A stretch of 64,000 bases of DNA, taken from the NCBI GenBank assembly GCA_963930775.1, contig OZ005695.1:5704001-5768000 (forward strand), given 5' to 3'. The notes beneath the pieces are model-generated. The model searched no databases. It had not been told where the DNA came from and worked only from the letters and a program-made list of their open reading frames with translations. A program made the translations under genes and the position numbers. The DNA is from Cliona cf. orientalis. Lineage: Eukaryota > Porifera > Demospongiae > Clionaida > Clionaidae. Positions 10,566 through 63,920 of this stretch are shown here, piece by piece. Every line of letters starts with the position of its first letter. The stretch's first letter is position 1.

Positions 10566-11020
10566 CCGTATTTTCTCGTTATTAGGCGCATCTCGCTTAT
10601 AAGCGCATATTCGTTATTAAGCGCATGCCATTTTCCTGACCTAAGTACTCGTTGTTAGGCGCATTTCGCGTATAAGCGCATATGTGACCCTTGACCTCGA
10701 CATCTGCATGCTTTCTTGCTAGCCAAAGGTTCCAGCCGTTTCAAGTTACTCGAAATCACAATGACTACTATCGATTCTCAGGTTCTTCGAGCTATGAGCG
10801 CCATTTCAAGCTGGGCGGATGCAGCAACTCGAATGATTGTGCGACCCGCGCGATCGATCGATTGGCCATGCCCCTAAATGATACCGCGAACGCGCATGCG
10901 TTCTTGGATGCAGCTATTCTTTGTTAAGCGCATCTCGCTATTAGGCGCACTTCGTTATTAAGCGCAGGGTTTTTTCCTGTGGAGATATAAGCGCATGCGC
11001 TTAATAGCGGGAAAATACGG
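10566..11020. mobile_element. MITE with GCGC-TTA repeat termini, copy A
   Basis: 455 bp flanked by TA (10564-10565 and 11021-11022). Both ends are arrays of related short units such as TTATTAAGCGCAT and CTCGTTATTAGGCGCAT, in inverted orientation at the two ends. The terminal sequence is CCGTATTTTCTCG. An internal 78-codon ORF (10691-10927) is probably incidental, because copy B does not keep it. Confidence 0.85.
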
Positions 11021-11144
11021 TATTCCAATATGACAAATATCAATAGAAAGTACAATCTTTCCCTCATCTAGTGCAAGTTGTCCTATCCTCTGAAAATGAA
11101 ACTATAGGCTGTCAAAAACACCTATGTGTGGCAGCGTCCAAATA

Positions 11145-11609
11145 CCGTATTTTCCCGCTATTAAGCGCATGCGCTTATATCTCCACAAGAAGAAAACCTA
11201 CGCTTAATAGCGAAGTGCGCCTAACAGCGAGATGTGCCTAACTAAAAATAGCTACATCAAGAATGCATGCGCGTTAATTCGTGGTATCATTTAAGTTTAA
11301 GGGGCGTAGCCAATCGATCAATCACACGTTCGTTCACGTTGCAGCATTCCGCCCAGGTCGAAATGGCATTCATTGCTGAAAGAACCTGAGAATCAACAGT
11401 AGCCATTGTGATTTCGACTAATTTGAAAAGGCTGGAACCCTGGGCAAGCTAGCAAGTGTGCAGATATCGAGGTCAAGGGTCACATAGTATTATGCGCTTA
11501 TACGTGAAATGCGCCTAATAGCGAATGCTTAGGCCAATAAAATAACATATGCTTAATAACGACTATGCGCTTATAAGTGAAATGCGCCTATAATAATGAG
11601 AAAATACAG
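11145..11609. mobile_element. MITE with GCGC-TTA repeat termini, copy B (inverted)
   Basis: The reverse complement of copy A, including the interior, 124 bp away and flanked by TA. The pair forms a large imperfect inverted repeat. A shorter relic lies at 20419-20535. Confidence 0.85.
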
Positions 11610-12009
11610 TACTAGCTGTGGCTACTATTAATTTCATCCTTACTGGAGTGCGGCTCTGTACTAATCAAGGGCGTTTTTAAGGATTGATTTTTGAATATTT
11701 GAGCTACATGTATGATTGAGAGATAAGCAGCTGCAGTAGAGAACCAAACCAAGGACAGTTTTGCTATGTTTTCGCCTTGAATAAATGATTGTTTATAGCT
11801 TGCGATCGTGGCCACACCCACTCAACTGTGATCGCACATGCGTGCGGCTACTACTATAGAATCTCGTGATTGCGCCCCCCGCTTTGTGCATGCTAGCATT
11901 GGGCAAAAGTAGGGAGGGGGTTTATATGCGGGATCATTATATTTCCATGTAACAACCATTACTGACCATTTGAATGCCATATGGGTGCAAAATCTATACC
12001 TTTTCTGGC

Positions 12010-12209
12010 NNNNNNNNNNNNNNNNNNNNNNNNNNNNNNNNNNNNNNNNNNNNNNNNNNNNNNNNNNNNNNNNNNNNNNNNNNNNNNNNNNNNNNNNNNN
12101 NNNNNNNNNNNNNNNNNNNNNNNNNNNNNNNNNNNNNNNNNNNNNNNNNNNNNNNNNNNNNNNNNNNNNNNNNNNNNNNNNNNNNNNNNNNNNNNNNNNN
12201 NNNNNNNNN
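12010..12209. other. Assembly gap (200 N)
   Basis: A run of exactly 200 N, probably a scaffold gap of nominal size. Confidence 0.99.
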
Positions 12210-12334
12210 TAATGGCATTTTGTCAGCTCAGAGCTGTTTTCATCACCACCGTCTCTGATCAACTCGAGTATAGCCTCTTTTTCACTTGTCTCGACAATCG
12301 GTGTTACCTTCTGGATCTCTGGTGCTGCCAACAA
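12210..12334 (-). other. ORF fragment beside the gap
   Basis: The minus strand reads MLAAPEIQKVTPIVETSEK and stays open to a stop next to the gap. The composition is protein-like (acidic, ILELIRDGGDENSSELTK), but I do not recognise it. It could be an exon lying partly in the gap or a repeat ORF. Confidence 0.2.
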
Positions 12335-12509
12335 AGGCTTAGCATGGAAGTAGGTTACTATAAAACCAGGTACAAACGTTGCCTATACTAGTTTATTCAT
12401 TGAACGTTTTAGTAATAATTAGGATTTCGCCGTCTACACTAGCACTATGCGGTTTGCATGCCCTCTCACCGCCTATGGCAGCTTGATAAGCCCTTGGTAA
12501 GGCATAATA

Positions 12510-13740
12510 ATTACTCGTGGTGATAAAAATCATCTGTGCGGGGCGAGCCTTCACAAAAGTCACAAGATTTCTTTGAAAGCACACAAGCATGCATGCGCAC
12601 ATGGGGTTGGTACCCCAATACCTAGGCCTAAGAAGCTACCATGACAGTACAGATTACTAGCAGGGTTTTATACAGGTTTTTTTCCCGGGGGGGGGGGGGA
12701 ATACAATCGATGGTAATTAATACTATCACAGCGTGCGTAGCACGCCCAGACTAGGGGGGTCTGGGGGCATGCCCCCCCCCCCCCCCCCAGGAAAATTTTT
12801 AATTTTATAACCTCCGAGACTGCTTCTGGTGGCTTCTGAGACCACATTTCAGTTTGGTTTGTTACTGCACATTTTCACCTTTTTCCAGTAAGTTTATCAG
12901 TATTAGTTAATTTTGAGGAAATGTTGGACATAATATTATTTAAGGAGTCGAACAGGCGCATTTCACTTTAATTGTAGCTAGCAATAGGCAATGTGTTGTG
13001 CATTAAGCTATCAACGGCTGTTATTAACAAACATCATTACTATAATATATGGCAGTTTTCGGGGGGGGGGGGGTGGGGAATCCCATGGTTCCCCCCCTCT
13101 AAATAAAACACTGGCTAGTATCTATAGTCCAATAATGTTGATTACCTATAATACCGTATAGCCGGAAAATTTGGCGGTCTATATTACATGTAACCGCCAA
13201 ATTAAAATCCGCCAAAATTTTCTACTCGCATATATACGTATGGCAATCCCGTACCAAACCACCAAATTTAAATCCGCCAATATTCTTAAGCTTCCAATAG
13301 CGGTTTTGGGCTCAACGGCCATATTTAATTCCCGCCAATATTTCCAGCTATACGGCATATTTAGTAGTTTACATGCCATGACCATGAGTCCAAGTACCTA
13401 TAGCCAGGCCCTGACGGGATAAGCCTCCATGCAGTCATCTTCATGCTTAGGAAAGTGGAGTCTACCAGTGATGCTAATCGTGGACCTGAGCATTGCCAGA
13501 GTGGTACAGCACTCATCCTTCCAGTTTTATGCCTTGCCTACACTCGAGGTTGTCTCTCAGATTGATGGTGCAGTGCGGGCGTATGCGCATGCGCATGCGC
13601 ATGACAACCATTACCTTACGCGTTCAAAATTTAACTCTATCCTCACTGAAAATGATCACCCCACAAACATACATACAAGTATATATATATATATATATAT
13701 ACGTATTCGGGGCTCGCTCAGGCTCGCCCTGAATCATGAT
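12510..13740. repeat. Composite repeat, 'GGGGCGAGCC' family copy 1 with insertions
   Basis: The left end (CTGTGCGGGGCGAGCCTTCA) and the right end (TA repeat followed by GGGGCTCGCTCAGGCTCGCC) match 30268-30840 and 44203-44533. Between them lie a G/C-homopolymer-rich repeat (about 12663-13112, with GGGGTCTGGGGGCATGCC) and the MITE at 13154-13355. No gene is recognised. Confidence 0.5.
13154..13355. mobile_element. MITE, TIR CCGTATAGC
   Basis: About 200 bp with inverted ends CCGTATAGCCGGAAAATTTG and CCGTATAGCTGGAAATATTG, and repeated GCCAAA/CCGCCAA units inside. The left flank is TA and the right flank is degraded. Non-coding. Confidence 0.75.
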
Positions 13741-14143
13741 ACAAATAGTTCACTAGCAGTAGCTGCTATCTTTATCTGGCTCATGGACTCTAATATCTAC
13801 GTTTTACAGTCAGGGCGGGGGGCCAAAAATGACACTATATACATCCTAGTATCGATGAAACAGACAAATTTCTGTGCCTCTACCATGTTTCTGATTTGAC
13901 AAAAGACAACTACTTCTACCTTTTAGTTGATCACATCAAGAATGGTTATTTTTGATGAGCTGTAACTCCGTGTAGGGTCATCTCCAGAAGATGGGCAACC
14001 TGCCCTGGTAGAAGGAAGATGACATATTTAGCAGATATCCATGATGCTGACATAGCCAGCTCCATAACGCGGTGCACGTAGGTTAAAATAGAGCATTATC
14101 TCCATAGAAATGTATGTGAAATGGGTGTGGTACATAATGTACC

Positions 14144-14746
14144 CTAATATAGGCACCAGTAAAAAATAATTAAAGATTGCAAAGGTGCCTCCAATTCGAA
14201 CCGAAAAATTTGTGAGCAGGTCATGATGGCAAAATTAATCAAGTAGCAATTCTATGCAGCACTGATGACAGATACAGCTCAAGCTAGTGTACTAGTGGAA
14301 GGAGCGCCTAAGAGTTGCAATTAGAATGGTTCTGAAAGTTTTACCACAGCACACTGACTGGTACTATTTAGTAACTGTGAATGTCAGTGGTGAAAACAAA
14401 AAAAGTGGTTCTAGTTTCATTTCTTTTTGGAAGTTTCACTCTGACCACAGAATCATTCTTGAGTTGCTGGTATTGTAGCCATCAGAAGGGTTGTCTCTAA
14501 CCACAGCAACGCAGTAGGTACTTGCCCATATAAATGTAAGAGACAGCTTAGTTTGACATCTAAATTAATTGTTAGCTCAATGAATTGACTTGATCGACAT
14601 TATCAAGATATCACACATGGCAATATATTATAATTAAAACAGGTGTTGCCTAAAAATAATTGATGTCTGGAAAGGTGCCTTAAATTCGAAACAACAAAAT
14701 TGTGCATGTCTCAAAGGGCGCCTAAATTAGGGTGGTGCCTATATTA
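14144..14746. mobile_element. MITE, AGGTGCC family, copy 2
   Basis: The ends are inverted CTAATATAGGCACC. The interior matches copies at 805-1340 (opposite orientation) and 58138-58740, including ATATAAATGTAAGAGACAGC. Non-coding. It lies just past the last DHX16 exon I could read. Confidence 0.75.
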
Positions 14747-14811
14747 GAACACATACGTTATGGTATACCCCCATTCCTTTGGGCCTTACATGAAAATTAT
14801 GTTCTATTTAC

Positions 14812-57128
<42,317 letters not shown>

Positions 57129-57164
57129 CTACAAATTGTAAGAATCCATGGATATAATCTCAAA

Positions 57165-57680
57165 GGGAATTTTTAATTGTGATAAACATACTGCGAATAA
57201 TTATACTATTATACAACGAAAAATATTTTTCAGAGCGACAATTTTCTTATATTGTCCGTGTTCTAACCTGGAGGGCATAAAAGATGTGCTCTCCTATAAG
57301 TTCAGAAGACTCATGATTGGTCAGAATTGTTGTGCCGTGAGCACAAACGAGGTTGCCAGGGCCTAGGGGCATTCTCGAGCTCGAGTAAATGGCGCAAGCG
57401 CCGTGTATTTCAATGGGCCTGCTTGGCAGGCTACCGAGCCTTGAGCGAAGCAAGAGGCGAAGTCTGCTCTTTGTCATAGTCAGGTGGTAGATTTGGCATT
57501 CGAGCGGAGTGAGAACGTCGCCATCACACGGTGAGCTGCCTTGGCCTGCAGGGAGGGGTGTGGTCTACACCTCTTTCATATGCACATGCACACTGTACTA
57601 ACTGGCACTTGATTGTACTGTACAGCATACTGTTTGTAGCATTCAGTCACATTATCCTGTGATTGTGATATCAAACATAC
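57165..57680. repeat. ~500-bp repeat, inverted mate of 42945-43445
   Basis: See the mate entry. It begins a few dozen bases upstream of the last DHX16 exon. Confidence 0.75.
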
Positions 57681-57716
57681 TTGTACTCCTGTCAACATAT
57701 CTATAGAGTCAATATA

Positions 57717-58123
57717 CCGTAAATCTGGAAATTTTCGTGTAATAAAACTTTCGTAATAAAAAATTTCGTGTTTAAAAATTTTCGTAGGACGACCCAGCCT
57801 ACGAAAATAATTTTACATCGAAATTTTATTAGCAATGCTTTTACTTGCGAAGAAGATCACGAAAAGGCCTACAATCTAGTGAGCAGCCGTCGACAACAAA
57901 CCTGAGATAGGTAGGCAGCAAGATTGATCGACTCTTGAACACGCGGACCGCCCCGTACTGCACTGCTAGCTGTAGCTGTACGTACGTACGTTCGCGCATG
58001 CGCACACGCTCTAATATTTCGCTGCTTAAAAATTTCAATGTAGAAAATATTTCGTGATATTTAATTTCGTAGTCGACAGGGACTACGAAAATATTTCAAC
58101 AATGAAATTTTCCAGATTTACGG
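57717..58123. mobile_element. MITE, TIR CCGTAAATCTGGAAATTTTC
   Basis: 407 bp between TA dinucleotides (57715-57716 and 58124-58125). The ends are inverted over ~20 bases, and subterminal TTTCGTG and CACGAAA units are repeated. Confidence 0.85.
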
Positions 58124-58137
58124 TACCGTATACATAT

Positions 58138-58740
58138 GTTCTATGTGCCACCCGAATTTAGACACCCTTTGTGACTTACACAATTTTTTCGATTCTAATT
58201 TAAGTTTACAGGTGACAGTTTGCCCACGCACAATCGTGATAATAGCAGTCATAGCCTGACTTGTGATGGAAAGCTGATTTCAATGTTGTGACAGCTGCAT
58301 TTATCACCATATTAGCTATATTTTCGTAATCATTTCAGCTTCATAGCTGCTTCCCTTGTGGAGATACAAATAGCTTGTTACTCATAAAATTTTTTGATGC
58401 AAACTGTCACCCGTGATCATAAGGCATCTTTCCAGACATTAATTATTTTTAAGCAGCGCCTATTTAATTGGAACATATTGCCACTTGTGATATCGTGATA
58501 TTGTCAATCGAGTCTATCCATTGAGCTAATGGTTTAGATGTCAAAACTAAGCTGTCTCGTACATTTATATGGGCACTTACCTACTGCTACGATATCACTG
58601 TTACAATATCTTTCTGGAGTTAGAGAAATTCCTTCTTATGGTTACTGTACTAGCTTAGCAGTTCATAGCGTGACTCGATTGATGGTATTGCACATGGCAA
58701 TATACACTTTAGTCAAAATAGACACTACCTAGAAATAATT
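58138..58740. repeat. MITE-like repeat, AGGTGCC family, copy 3
   Basis: GTTCTATGTGCCACCCGAAT at left, and CATTTATATGGGCACTTACC in the interior as in copies 1 and 2. An extra segment (about 58208-58410) is present. The right end is decayed. Confidence 0.6.
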
Positions 58741-59805
58741 ATTCACAAAGATGCCCTTAATAACTAGAGCTCTATAGAGCACATACCCCGCACGCACATT
58801 GCGCCATCTATAAATTTACTTTTAGTGCATGGCAATAGTTTTGGAAATGCTGTTTAGCTCTACTAGTGACACTTGAAAAAGCGCTCTTTGCACCCAGACC
58901 TAGGAAGATATGAATTTCTACCTGTAATAATAGTAGCATAGCTATCTTACATAGTGATTGGTTCCACAGGGCTTCAGATTTCAGTCACTATAGACATCAC
59001 GAGCATCATTTACAAAGTGGACGATCTTTACCAGTCACACATTTAGCCACTTAGTTGTGCGCATGAACCGAAAGCATAATAATAACTATTATTGGTAAGG
59101 GAAGTGAACTAGTTATGAAACATGTACCAGTTATGAAACAAAGAGCTAATTAGATCTACTTTCACCTAAAAGTCAGTTGATAACTCACTGTTTCATAACT
59201 GAAACTGTTTCATAATTGGTTCATTTACCTTATGTATATGCATTGTGGGCACTATCGATAGGCGTGGCTACGGTGGCCAACAAAAAGGCACTATTTCTGA
59301 CGCTCGTGGACCGCATCCCTCGATTTGACACATACTGAAGCCAGTTTTTCACCAAATTCGATTGATTCGTTGTGCTTACGAGTCGCTTAGACACCTATAT
59401 CTCAATATATTGCGATTTTTGTGCTAACGACAACGACTACGACGACAATAACGACACGACTGATTACTTTACCCCCTTGTGCATGCGCACGGGGTAAAAA
59501 TGAAATACCTGTGCAAAGGGCCCCCAAATTAGGGTGGCAGGTACCTTAGTAGCAATCACATAGCATAAAAATTAGAGCTCTTTCGAACACAAAACCCTCA
59601 TTGCATTGCATGGCATTAGTTACACGTTTCAGTGTTGCACGCAGAAAAGGGCATAAAGGGCTGGGAGCGAGGCTACTATAATACTGAGGGCCGGAGACGA
59701 GGCTAATGCAGTGTTGTTCAAGGTTCAGTGGTTCAGTTCAACAACCACCCTGGTGTGTTGTATCAAAGTTTGCACTGCAATGCTGATATCAAGTCAACTC
59801 CCCTC
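58741..59805. other. Repeats, no gene recognised
   Basis: 58975-59510 resembles the repeat at 15620-15980 (CCACAGGGCTTCAGATTTCA) and ends with a hairpin-like TGTGCATGCGCACGGGGT. Within it 59097-59232 has inverted ends AAGGGAAGTGAACTAGTTAT and AAGGTAAATGAACCAATTAT. 59650-59705 has GAGACGAGGCTA fragments. Confidence 0.45.
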
Positions 59806-60146
59806 CAGGGGCGTACCCGGGATTTAATACAGGGGGTTTCTAAGTAGCTGCGCGTGAAAACGTTAGTGACCACGCCCACTTTTGGGGCCACGCCCTCTAA
59901 TTAACGATCGCCGTTTAGCATGTTTCAGCAACTGTTTGCCAGATTCTCGAAGATTTTAGCAAACAAATACAAGGAAAAACACCAGAGGAGAGTTCTAAGC
60001 TAAGTTTTATAAGATTTTAGTGCCTGCAGATGGAATCTGGAAACCAAGGGGGTTTCCTATAGCAGCTAAGTCATACTAAGATAATGCTGAATCTGACTGC
60101 CAAGGGGGATTTCCGGCAACGAGGAAACAACTAAGGTACGCCCCTG
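59806..60146. mobile_element. TIR element, CAGGGGCGTACCCGG
   Basis: About 341 bp with inverted ends CAGGGGCGTACC, and CCCCTC next to both ends as a probable target duplication. Non-coding. Confidence 0.75.
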
Positions 60147-60567
60147 CCCCTCACAGAAGCCTCCAATGCTTGGGGACCATTAGCTAGTTTCTTTAAAACA
60201 TCTTGAAGGACTATGATGCGAAACCTTGGCACAAGACTGAAGTACACTGAGCAGTATTGCATGTCCAATATTATTGCTGCAAGTTGCTCCAAGCACTACA
60301 ATGCCATGAAGCATACAAGTTTTAATAGATAGCCAGAGAATCAAAGGGTATCACAAAAATGCACATGGCGTAGCAGCTAAACATAAAAGAAGCCACTGTC
60401 ATCCCTTGATTGTCGAAAGCTCGCCAGTGGACTGAGTAAGGAAGGCGGCAGCAGAAACCAGTATCGACAATTTTTGTAACAGTACCTAAAGCACATGCGC
60501 CAAGGGTTAATTGGGGCGAGCCTCAGCGAGCCCCACACTAATCAGTACTACGAGAAAATCGCTGTAC

Positions 60568-60614
60568 TTATGTATGCATGTATGTATGTATGTATGTATG
60601 TATGTATGTATGTA
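60568..60614. repeat. TATG microsatellite
   Basis: About eleven TATG units with one variant. A TIR element has inserted at its right side, and GTTTGTATGCATGTA continues after it. Confidence 0.85.
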
Positions 60615-61096
60615 CAGTAGTGGCCAATAAAAAGTTAACGCTCTGTTTTGTTGAACAGTGTGAAAACAAGAATGAAACAGTAGCTGAATGGTACGGATAA
60701 AAAGGTGACAAGCGTTCATTTGGTAGGTGAGAAACGTTCACAGTGAGCACAATACATAATAAGATAGCCTTAGTCGCTTGCTGCGCTGGCTTCTATGATC
60801 GCTAGGCAGCTTTACTCAGCCGCTTGCTAGAAGCTAAGCCAATAGCTTTTTTAGCTGGAGGTGATCGCTCGAACTACTCGCTCGAAACGTACCTGACGAT
60901 TTAGAAGACACAAAGATACAGCTTCCTTTCGATGTTTGCTACATTATCGAGTCTGTACGAGGGTCGGCTGTGCTTCTCCGTCACTCACGGCTTCCCGAAA
61001 GCTCGTTTCTTCCACGAACAGTGTGAAAACGGAAACATTCTCACCTCAAAACAATTATACAACGGAACTGAATGTTAACTTTATTGACCGCTACTG
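60615..61096. mobile_element. Tc1/mariner-type MITE, TIR CAGTAGTGGCCAATAAA
   Basis: 482 bp between TA dinucleotides (60613-60614 and 61097-61098). Ends CAGTAGTGGCCAATAAAAAG and CAGTAGCGGTCAATAAAGTT, inverted. The end sequence resembles Tc1-like elements. Confidence 0.82.
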
Positions 61097-61855
61097 TACG
61101 TTTGTATGCATGTAGCGATACGTCAGCCACATGCTCGCAAGCTCATAGCGCATGCACATAATAATTGTGGTAAAGATCATCATCGTTGGCCACGCTAACT
61201 CTAATGTAGCTCACCAAAAGACGCACTGAGCTCGCGTCCAGCTTAAGTAGACGGCTAGAAAACAAGCAAAGGTAAGGCTTCAGTACACAAGAGAAGTTTC
61301 TACAGCAACAAGGCCATGTACATGTAGTCTAAGTCTAGGTATGATCTAATTTCTGTAATCAGCTATGAACGCGGGTCCAAGCTAGCTATTGTTGCCCAGA
61401 CAATTCTGTAGCCTCATAGGGACCAAAGCTCCTCGCGATCGGACATACTGGGAATGTAGTACACAACTGTTTAATATTAAACTATACATTTTTCCTCCAT
61501 TCTTGATCGTTACAGCTACAATAGATTGTGCTCAGTTAGTGACGATAGCTATAGCTACTTGTACATGTACTTTGGATCGAAGATAGTACTTTACCATGTT
61601 ATGAGCGAAGGCTCACCCCTTCGATGATTTACATCACCCTAGTACATGTACATACATGTAATGTGTATAGCGCACGACATACAACATTCTATTTACATGC
61701 AAAGTCATTCAATCGCTAGCTCAGCAAAAGCCAAGGAAGCTTAGATGATGCCAAAACTGGCGAATAAAGCGTTTTTCGAGAAATTAATGTTTGGAATGCT
61801 ACAAGGAACCTTATAACACTGCACTTTCGACTTGCAAACAAGGTACATGTACGTA
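61097..61855. other. No gene recognised
   Basis: No conserved coding sequence, TIR or LTR was seen in this stretch. 61716-61850 has a loose family-D-like fragment (GCTAGCTCAGCAAAAGCCAA). Confidence 0.4.
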
Positions 61856-62822
61856 CCATATCTATTTGAATAGAAGCCTCACCCCGACTAGTGGAATAGT
61901 AGCCGCACATCGAGTTCTGTGAAAAAAATAGTAGCTGCCCTCGAACAGTAGCTGCATGCATGCATGAATACAATTAAGTGGGTGTGGCCATGATCACAAG
62001 TCGAAAACAATCATTCGATTGAGGTAAAAACATGGTGTATTTGGCTTGGTTCTGTTGCTTATTCTCAATCATATACAGTGCAACCAAGCAAGAGAGCAAA
62101 ACTTTTTAAAACCATATTTTTGGGCTAAAAACTACATAGATAAATCTACTTGATATCAAAATGGCCACAACAATCATTTTTATTGTGTTTTGCAAAATTG
62201 CAAATTTCCCATATATAGCTAATACAGAAGCCACATATGTGCAGGCCAGTTTTCATAGATTTTTCACTGATTTTGGATAAAAGTGGCTATATCTTGGAAG
62301 TGGTAAGGAGTCAAGACTTCAAATTTGGGATTTAGTAACCTTATTACAAGTGCTATCAGCCCACCAAGTGGAGTTCCTTAACTAGAACTAAAAAGGAAAA
62401 AATGTGCCTAACATATTTGGCTCTCCGAAAGTGATTTTAGGACAATATCCGGTTAGCAATGCACTGCACAGCCTCTACACTCATGTCCAATTAACTTCAT
62501 ATGGATATGAATGACTGGGTAGAGCGGACACCCTTAACTGAAAACAATACTCATTTAATGTGCCTAACATATTTTGGAGAGCCATGTTGTCTTATGAAGC
62601 CATAAAAATGGAAGTAATTATGGTTACATCCCATAATTTAAATTCTATATAGAGTTTATGTTGAAGAAGATTGGTACCAAACTTCAAACTCATATCTATA
62701 ATAGATTTTATTCTATGAGTCAAAATAGGCTCAAATTCTGAAATAAAAAAGTTTTGCTCTCTTGCTTGGTTGCACTGTATCTTGAAAATCAATCCTGAAA
62801 ATCAAGTCTATCCAGTCATTAA
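61856..62822. repeat. MITE, CCATATTAATTCGAATAG family, copy 2 (interrupted)
   Basis: CCATATCTATTTGAATAGAA at left and the same order of AGTAGCCGC, CAATTAAGTGGG and CTTGGCTTGGTTC as in 16186-16540. It is split by the element at 62076-62777, after which CCTGAAAATCAAGTCTATCC continues. It is cut off by the second transposon copy at 62823. Confidence 0.7.
62076..62777. mobile_element. MITE, TIR CAGTGCAACCAAGCAAGAGA, TA target
   Basis: 702 bp between TA dinucleotides with perfect inverted ends of at least 32 bases (CAGTGCAACCAAGCAAGAGA then GCAAAACTTTTT). Perfect ends suggest a recent insertion. Non-coding. Confidence 0.88.
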
Positions 62823-63483
62823 GCCAGCAGTCCAAAACACGTACAAGCATTACAGATCCAGGAAGTGCATCCGGTGGCACATTCCAGTGCATGCAATTTT
62901 TGCAGTTTTTTATCTATTTTTCTTACTTGTTCTATCTAGGCCATCTTTCACTTCTAGGACTCCAAACAAAGACCAGAAGACAGAGGAACTCTTCTACTTT
63001 CTGCTCGTTCAAGTTCTGTAACCCAGAGATATTCATGAGCTCCGCGGCAAGCGCTTTTGTGCATGCTACTTGCAAGCGCTCACAAAAAGTGCCTCACGCA
63101 AAAAGTGGTACGTTTTGGTTCCCCTGGATGGATTCCCATGATTCAAACACGATTCAATAGCTCTTGTGTTGCTCTACAATACAAGACTGGAATGAAGTTT
63201 TTCCATCAAACGGTTCCAAAGTTACACGCTGTCAAAAAAAGTAGAAAAATTGCTATTTTACTGTGTACAAACCAATGACATTAAACATAGTACAAGCTAG
63301 CTATGTTGCTGCTAGCTATCAAAGGCCATCTTGAAGTTTTGCTGAAGGTTGTTGGAGCTTTCACAATAAGTCTCCTATTCCATCATCACAGCTATGGTTG
63401 ACAGAAAGCACTCTCTTCATATACTTGGTAATCTGATCGCAGCCGGGAACATCACCTATTGTGTACCTATATGGGGTCAGGGT

Positions 63484-63560
63484 GAGAGAGAGAGAGGGGG
63501 AGAGGGAGAGGGAAAGAGACAGAGAGAGTGCGAGAGAAGGAGGGAGGGAGAGACACAGAT
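63484..63560. repeat. GA-rich simple repeat
   Basis: GAGAGA/GGGAGA tract corresponding in position to the CT-rich stretch at 55708-55732 of the full transposon copy, but expanded. Confidence 0.8.
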
Positions 63561-63779
63561 AAAAAAAACACTAGTAAAGTACTAGCTACCTCCCAGTTGC
63601 AAGTATACACTCGGGGTTTTCAGCTAGCCTTGTCCCCAGCCTGGCGCGCGAGACCAGTTTTCAGCTTTGATGTGAGCTGCTTTAACACAGGCTCATCCTC
63701 TGATGTACACTGGTAAGGCTCACCCCCATCCCTGGACTTACGCTGATACACTCGCCTCACACACGCCTTGTCATGATAA

Positions 63780-63920
63780 TGTTGTTATTCACCGTGGCCA
63801 ACATTCAGATATGCTTACTTGAACATAGAGAAGGAATCCTTCCATCTGGATAACGATGCCTCCTCTCTAGAAGCTTGGCAGTACACAAGGAATATTCTTT
63901 TTCTTGTCATTTACGATTTG
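63780..63920 (-). pseudogene. 5' coding start of transposon copy 2
   Basis: The minus strand reads EKEYSLCTAKLLERRHRYPD, the counterpart of the N-terminal module at 50650-50710. Where copy 1 has TAG (50658) this copy has GAA. A one-base deletion upstream moves its ATG out of frame. The reading ends where the internal deletion begins (about 63780). Confidence 0.75.

Noticed and set aside
10566..11609. CRISPR-like array (repeated GCGCTTA units)
   Set aside because: Units are short, irregular and inverted at the two ends of TA-flanked elements in a eukaryotic genome.
11970..12391. Several ORFs across the N run
   Set aside because: They consist mostly of X residues from the assembly gap.
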